Position numbers and translations under genes: made by a program
NCBI GenBank assembly: GCA_947631655.1
Contig: CANRME010000053.1
Span: 1 to 8,805, forward strand
Source: an uncultured Bacilli bacterium
GTDB lineage: Bacteria; Bacillota_I; Bacilli_A; RF39; UBA660
Length of the DNA: 8,805 nt
Direction: 5' to 3'
Part shown: positions 5,677 through 8,805 of the stretch, one piece after another
Layout of the letters: every line of letters starts with the position of its first letter
Position numbering within the stretch: position 1 is the stretch's first letter
Notes under the pieces: model-generated
What the model saw: the letters and a program-made list of their open reading frames with translations, nothing else
Told to the model about the DNA's origin: nothing
Databases searched by the model: none

Positions 5677-5705
5677 TTTACAAAATAAAGTTTTTTTTGT
5701 ATAAT
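5677..5705 (+). promoter_or_regulatory. Sigma-A promoter of rnjA
   Basis: TTTACA (5677-5682) and TATAAT (5700-5705) are spaced by exactly 17 bp. The transcript would start near 5712, about 38 bases before the ATG. It overlaps the divergent operon's promoter region, so the two units may compete for RNA polymerase. Confidence 0.82.
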
Positions 5706-5736
5706 GGTTGGTAACCAAGTTTACTTTTTATTTTTT

Positions 5737-5743
5737 AGGAGGA
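5737..5743 (+). promoter_or_regulatory. rnjA ribosome binding site (decides the start)
   Basis: AGGAGGA, a full match to the anti-16S sequence, six bases before the ATG at 5750. It excludes the upstream in-frame TTG at 5708, which lies at or before the expected transcript start. Confidence 0.85.
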
Positions 5744-5749
5744 ATTAAA

Positions 5750-7417
5750 ATGAATACAAATGAAACGACTAATGTTATTGCGTTAGGTGGTTTAGGTGAA
5801 GTTGGAAAAAATATGTATGTGGTAACTCATAAGGATGAGTTATATATTATAGATGCAGGCGTAATGTTTCCGGAAGATGAGCTTTTAGGAGTTGATTACG
5901 TTATCCAAGATTTTACCTATTTAAAACAAAATGAAGATAAAATAAAAGGACTTATTATTACCCATGGTCATGAAGACCATATTGGAGGTATTACTTTCTT
6001 ACTACAACAATTAAATATTCCAGTAATTTATTCGCCAAAAATTGCAATTGATTTAATGGAAAAAAAGCTAGTAGAAAAAAATATGCCTTTTAATAATTTT
6101 GTAACTGTTACTAAAGATACGATTATTAAAAGTAAGTATTTTGAAATTGAATTTATTAATACTACCCACTCTATCCCCGATAGTTATTGTGTAGTCTTAC
6201 ATACACCGAATGGAACGATTGTAGAAACGGGAGATTTTAAATTCGATTTAACTCCTATTGGGCCAATGGCGGATTTACACAAAATGGCTAGAGTTGGTGA
6301 AGCGGGAGTTAGACTTTTACTAAGCGACTCGACGAACTCATTGTCACCTGGATTTTCCAAGTCTGAAAGTATCGTCGATGAAACTTTAAATGATATTGTA
6401 AGTAAGCATCATGGGCGGATTATTATTGCGACATTTGCATCTAATATTTACCGGGTTAAACATATTATTGAAACTTGTAGGAAGAATAACAGAAAAATCG
6501 TCGTATTCGGAAGAAGTATGGAAAACTCAATAAATATTGCTTTTAATAATGGTCTTATTGAAGATAAAACAATTATTATTGATGCAAATGATGCAAAAAA
6601 CTTAAAACCTAATGAAGTATGTATTTTATGTACGGGAAGTCAAGGAGAACCTTTAGCAGCATTATCAAGAATTGCTAATGGGACGCATAAACAAGTTACT
6701 CTTTTACCGGATGATTTAGTAGTATTTTCTTCTAAACCAATACCAGGAAATGCGGAAGCCGTGAATAGAATTATTAACAAGTTATATTTAAAAAATGTTA
6801 AAGTATTTACGAATTCGGATTTCTCAGATATTCATACATCTGGGCATGCAATGCAAGAAGAACAAAAACTAATGCTTAGAATTATTAAACCTGAATACTT
6901 TATGCCGATGCATGGGGAATATAGAATGTTAAGGGAACATGCTGATACGGCGATTAGTTGTGGTATTCCTGAAGATCATATCTTTATTATGAAAAATGGC
7001 GATGTACTATCATTAGATAAAGATAAAGTAGAAATTACTGGCAGTGTTACCGCTGGAGACGTTTATGTCGATGGTTCGAGAATCGGAGACATTGGTTCGG
7101 TCGTTATAAAGGATCGTAAACTAATGAGTCGCGATGGAATATTAGTAACAATTTTAAATATTAATCCATTTACAAAAAAATTACTTATTAAACCAAATGT
7201 TACAACTAGAGGATTTGTTACGGTTAATGAAAATGCCGCTTTAATAAGTCAAATTGAAGATAAGATAACTAGTGTTGTTAATAAATATTTAGCCGAAAAT
7301 AAATATAACTATATTGACTTACGTAATACAATTATTTTAGAAGTTCATCCGTTTATTAATAATTTAACGGGTAGAAGACCGATTGTATTACCAGTTATTA
7401 TGGAAGTAAAAGAATAA
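5750..7417 (+). CDS. rnjA: Ribonuclease J (J1 type)
   Basis: RNase J is a zinc-dependent beta-CASP metallo-beta-lactamase nuclease with endonuclease and 5'-to-3' exonuclease activity, central to mRNA turnover and rRNA maturation in Bacillota. The 555-residue length equals that of B. subtilis RNase J1. The metal site is complete: HGHEDH (His72, His74, Asp76, His77), His140 in THSIPDSY, Asp162 in ETGDFKFD and His388 in MHGEYRM. The beta-CASP part has SDSTN (192-196), CTGSQGEP (294-301) and the RNA-phosphate motif HTSGH (362-366). The C-terminal dimerisation domain is present and ends RRPIVLPVIMEV, very like J1. The resemblance in THSIPDSY and GDFKFD favours J1 over J2. It has its own promoter, divergent from the SRP operon, and is monocistronic, closed by the hairpin at its stop codon. 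Confidence 0.96.
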   Translation: MNTNETTNVIALGGLGEVGKNMYVVTHKDELYIIDAGVMFPEDELLGVDYVIQDFTYLKQNEDKIKGLIITHGHEDHIGGITFLLQQLNIPVIYSPKIAIDLMEKKLVEKNMPFNNFVTVTKDTIIKSKYFEIEFINTTHSIPDSYCVVLHTPNGTIVETGDFKFDLTPIGPMADLHKMARVGEAGVRLLLSDSTNSLSPGFSKSESIVDETLNDIVSKHHGRIIIATFASNIYRVKHIIETCRKNNRKIVVFGRSMENSINIAFNNGLIEDKTIIIDANDAKNLKPNEVCILCTGSQGEPLAALSRIANGTHKQVTLLPDDLVVFSSKPIPGNAEAVNRIINKLYLKNVKVFTNSDFSDIHTSGHAMQEEQKLMLRIIKPEYFMPMHGEYRMLREHADTAISCGIPEDHIFIMKNGDVLSLDKDKVEITGSVTAGDVYVDGSRIGDIGSVVIKDRKLMSRDGILVTILNINPFTKKLLIKPNVTTRGFVTVNENAALISQIEDKITSVVNKYLAENKYNYIDLRNTIILEVHPFINNLTGRRPIVLPVIMEVKE

Positions 7418-7446
7418 AGCTCCACCATTTAAGGTGAAGCTTTTTT
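7416..7446. terminator. Bidirectional terminator between convergent genes
   Basis: AAAGCT, one mismatch, CACC (7416-7426) pairs with GGTG, mismatch, AGCTTT (7433-7443) around a six-base loop. On the plus strand six T residues (7441-7446) make a strong terminator for rnjA. On the minus strand the stem runs into TTTATTC, weaker but usable for the gene ending at 7445. The stem overlaps the last bases of the rnjA stop. Confidence 0.88.
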
Positions 7447-8191
7447 AATATAAATTATTTATTACTACCTCTAAATTATCATAATCCATAAATTTTAATT
7501 CATTATCTTCAAATGAAGGTCCTGTTAAAACTGAAAAAGTAATTTTACCATTTTCTAAATTTGAACCATCTTTACTAAAATATATAGCATCTAAAGCTTT
7601 ATTATTTTTATATACTAATACATATCCATCAAAGTAATGTAAATTTTCATATGGATTTTCTGATTCAAAAGTTAAAGTTGTAACTTTAGTTTCATCATTA
7701 TTACTCTTAGAAGAAGTAAAGTTAAGTAATTTTTTATCATAAAGAGACGTATCTGTTTCAAAATAGTTTACTTCGGAAGATAATAATATTTTTCCAGCAT
7801 ATACATCATTAGATATACTAGGTAAAGACATTAAACATACATATTTTTCATTTGCTGCTAAAATACCAATACTACATTCTTCTTTTTTGACTAATTCTTC
7901 ATTTACATCATAAAACTCTATAAAAATTTTAGAATTAACTATTGGTTTTTCTCCAGTTTTACCTGTAACTAAAAGCATATTATCATCTTTATATATTTGA
8001 GCATCTAAAGATAAATCTTCATTTTTAGTATATGAAATATTTTCCTTTAAAAAGTTTTTTCCCACATATTTTATTTTTTCTTTCTCAACTGTTTTATCTT
8101 GATGCTCAAATATATATATGCCTTCTAATCCTGCTATTATAGTAAGAATAGCAATTATTATATAAAATACAATATTTAATTTACTTTTCAT
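7445..8191 (-). CDS. Membrane-anchored protein with two FxLYD-like modules
   Basis: I do not recognise a named gene. The 248-residue protein has a short basic start (MKSK), one membrane helix (about 6-28, LNIVFYIIIAILTIIAGLEGIYIF) without a clear signal-peptidase or lipobox site, and a charged stretch (30-50), so the rest should lie outside the cell. Two similar beta-rich modules follow. One covers about 72-125 (KIFIEFYDVNEELVKKEEC) and one about 170-225 (DGYVLVYKNNKALDAIYF). Both carry the pattern of FxLYD domains, extracytoplasmic modules with a Y-D/K-n-n-x turn. Two cysteines (106, 119) lie in the first module. The start at 8191 has AGGAG seven bases upstream; the longer frame from 8230 would overlap the upstream gene. 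It follows the cysteine-rich surface gene by 14 bases, so the two are probably co-transcribed and may act together at the cell surface. Confidence 0.75.
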   Translation of the reverse strand: MKSKLNIVFYIIIAILTIIAGLEGIYIFEHQDKTVEKEKIKYVGKNFLKENISYTKNEDLSLDAQIYKDDNMLLVTGKTGEKPIVNSKIFIEFYDVNEELVKKEECSIGILAANEKYVCLMSLPSISNDVYAGKILLSSEVNYFETDTSLYDKKLLNFTSSKSNNDETKVTTLTFESENPYENLHYFDGYVLVYKNNKALDAIYFSKDGSNLENGKITFSVLTGPSFEDNELKFMDYDNLEVVINNLY

Positions 8192-8198
8192 TTTTTCT

Positions 8199-8203
8199 CT
8201 CCT
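8199..8203 (-). promoter_or_regulatory. Ribosome binding site of the FxLYD-like gene (decides the start)
   Basis: AGGAG on the minus strand, seven bases before the ATG at 8191, in the 14-base gap after the upstream stop codon. Confidence 0.75.
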
Positions 8204-8205
8204 TT

Positions 8206-8805
8206 TTAATATAAAAATCCGGCTCGGCAAACTTTAACCTTGGAATGGCATGAACTACAATTACAGTCTTTATAACCGCCTTCACATACTCTTTCAGTAT
8301 ATTTACAACTTGAACAATTTACTTGGCAAGGTTCATTACCACCATCACAAGAATACCTATAACAAGTTGAATTACAACTATATGGGTATGATTCATTGTG
8401 ACCTGGGGTACAAGATGTACAGCAAGTAATACCACACGCTCTCATGGAAGCTCCGATACATGCTCCGCCACCACCATTGGTCCAACGATTACATGTTTCA
8501 CCAACCCATCTAGAGCCATAACAAGTAGATGAGCACGAATAAGGATGGTCATAGCAATTAATATTAGGATTATAGCATGTGCTATTATCGCATCCATAAC
8601 GACATTCATCACGATGGGATAAGCATGAATCATAACAACTATCACATCCATATCGGCATTCATCTTCTTTTGCTGCACATGTATTATAGGTATACTTATG
8701 CGAATCACTTGTTGTAAGTCCTGCTTGATTTTCACATGTCACTTCCACTGTTCGGTCTTCGCCATTTTCTAATGGTATTGTATAACTTGTCTTGTCATCT
8801 ACTAT
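8206..8805 (-). CDS. Surface protein C-terminus: Ig-like end plus very cysteine-rich tail (cut by the right edge)
   Basis: The minus-strand frame is open to the window edge with no start codon context; the GTG at 8748 is an internal valine. The visible 199 residues begin with the end of an Ig-like beta-sandwich (TIPLENGEDRTVEVTCENQAG, residues 9-29), as in large secreted Bacillota proteins, so most of the gene lies beyond the edge. The remaining part has 29 cysteines in 180 residues, many Tyr, Ser, Asn and Gly, and almost no hydrophobic core. Repeats are visible: DECRYGCD twice (48-55, 66-73), YSC[SN]STCY twice (89-96, 142-149) and CSSC-x6-C twice near the end (164-174, 183-193). No LPXTG motif or C-terminal membrane anchor is present. 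A disulfide-rich extracellular module or a metal-binding tail are both possible. The function is unknown. The reading frame is sound: two neighbouring repeats differ in codons but not in residues. Confidence 0.78.
   Translation of the reverse strand: MVDDKTSYTIPLENGEDRTVEVTCENQAGLTTSDSHKYTYNTCAAKEDECRYGCDSCYDSCLSHRDECRYGCDNSTCYNPNINCYDHPYSCSSTCYGSRWVGETCNRWTNGGGGACIGASMRACGITCCTSCTPGHNESYPYSCNSTCYRYSCDGGNEPCQVNCSSCKYTERVCEGGYKDCNCSSCHSKVKVCRAGFLY

Noticed and set aside
8192..8230. Start of the FxLYD-like protein at 8230
   Set aside because: It would overlap the end of the cysteine-rich gene and ignore the AGGAG site seven bases before the ATG at 8191.
8442..8735. Second minus-strand frame of 97 residues
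   Set aside because: It overlaps the cysteine-rich gene in another frame; its Ile/Met/Val-rich residues are the frame-shifted reading of Cys, Tyr and Ser codons, and it has no ribosome site.
1..8805. Mycoplasma-type code with TGA as tryptophan
   Set aside because: The prepilin and ftsY genes end at TGA exactly where the families should end, and tryptophans in the clear genes are encoded by TGG.
1..8805. CRISPR arrays, tRNA genes, insertion sequences
   Set aside because: No regularly spaced repeats, tRNA-like T-loops with CCA ends, or transposase frames were seen on either strand.

Overview
The window is strongly AT-rich DNA with the gene content of a low-GC Bacillota (Firmicutes) genome. 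The visible lineage markers are a CIRCE operator in front of a small heat-shock gene, an SRP operon with YlxM, a J1-type RNase J, and, cut by the left edge, the start of a spoIIGA-like gene next to a perfect Spo0A box. SpoIIGA is known only from endospore formers, so the source is probably a spore-forming (or recently spore-forming) Bacilli/Erysipelotrichia-like organism, possibly an uncultured gut lineage. TGA is used as a stop codon (prepilin gene and ftsY), which argues against the mycoplasma code.

Left part (1-1928): three minus-strand units. At the edge is the 5' end of spoIIGA (1-194) with a promoter whose -35 region overlaps a 0A box. Next is hsp20 (275-664) with its own hairpin terminator and a CIRCE operator over its -35 box, so it should be controlled by HrcA. 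Then comes a class II Fic protein with an N-terminal DNA-binding domain (807-1721). The Fic promoter is a perfect consensus (TTGACA, 17 bp, TATAAT with extended -10) whose spacer carries one of two copies of a 20-bp imperfect direct repeat, suggesting autoregulation.

Middle part (1929-5637): a tightly packed minus-strand operon in the order prepilin-like protein, ftsY, ylxM, tmk-like kinase, ffh. It holds both SRP GTPases (the Ffh particle protein and the FtsY receptor) with their usual companion YlxM. A divergent dTMP kinase sits between ylxM and ffh, and a pseudopilin-like gene leads the operon. Gaps are 6, -4, 8 and 9 bases. A 12-bp AT-rich stem at 1833-1880 probably terminates it.

Right part (5638-8805): a short divergent promoter region drives the SRP operon leftward and rnjA (RNase J, 5750-7417) rightward. 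A bidirectional hairpin separates rnjA from a converging minus-strand pair: the C-terminal part of a surface protein with an Ig-like end followed by a very cysteine-rich tail (29 Cys in the last 180 residues, running off the right edge), and a membrane-anchored protein with two FxLYD-like modules. This pair is the least explained part of the window and the best candidate for something undescribed. The rest is mainly housekeeping.
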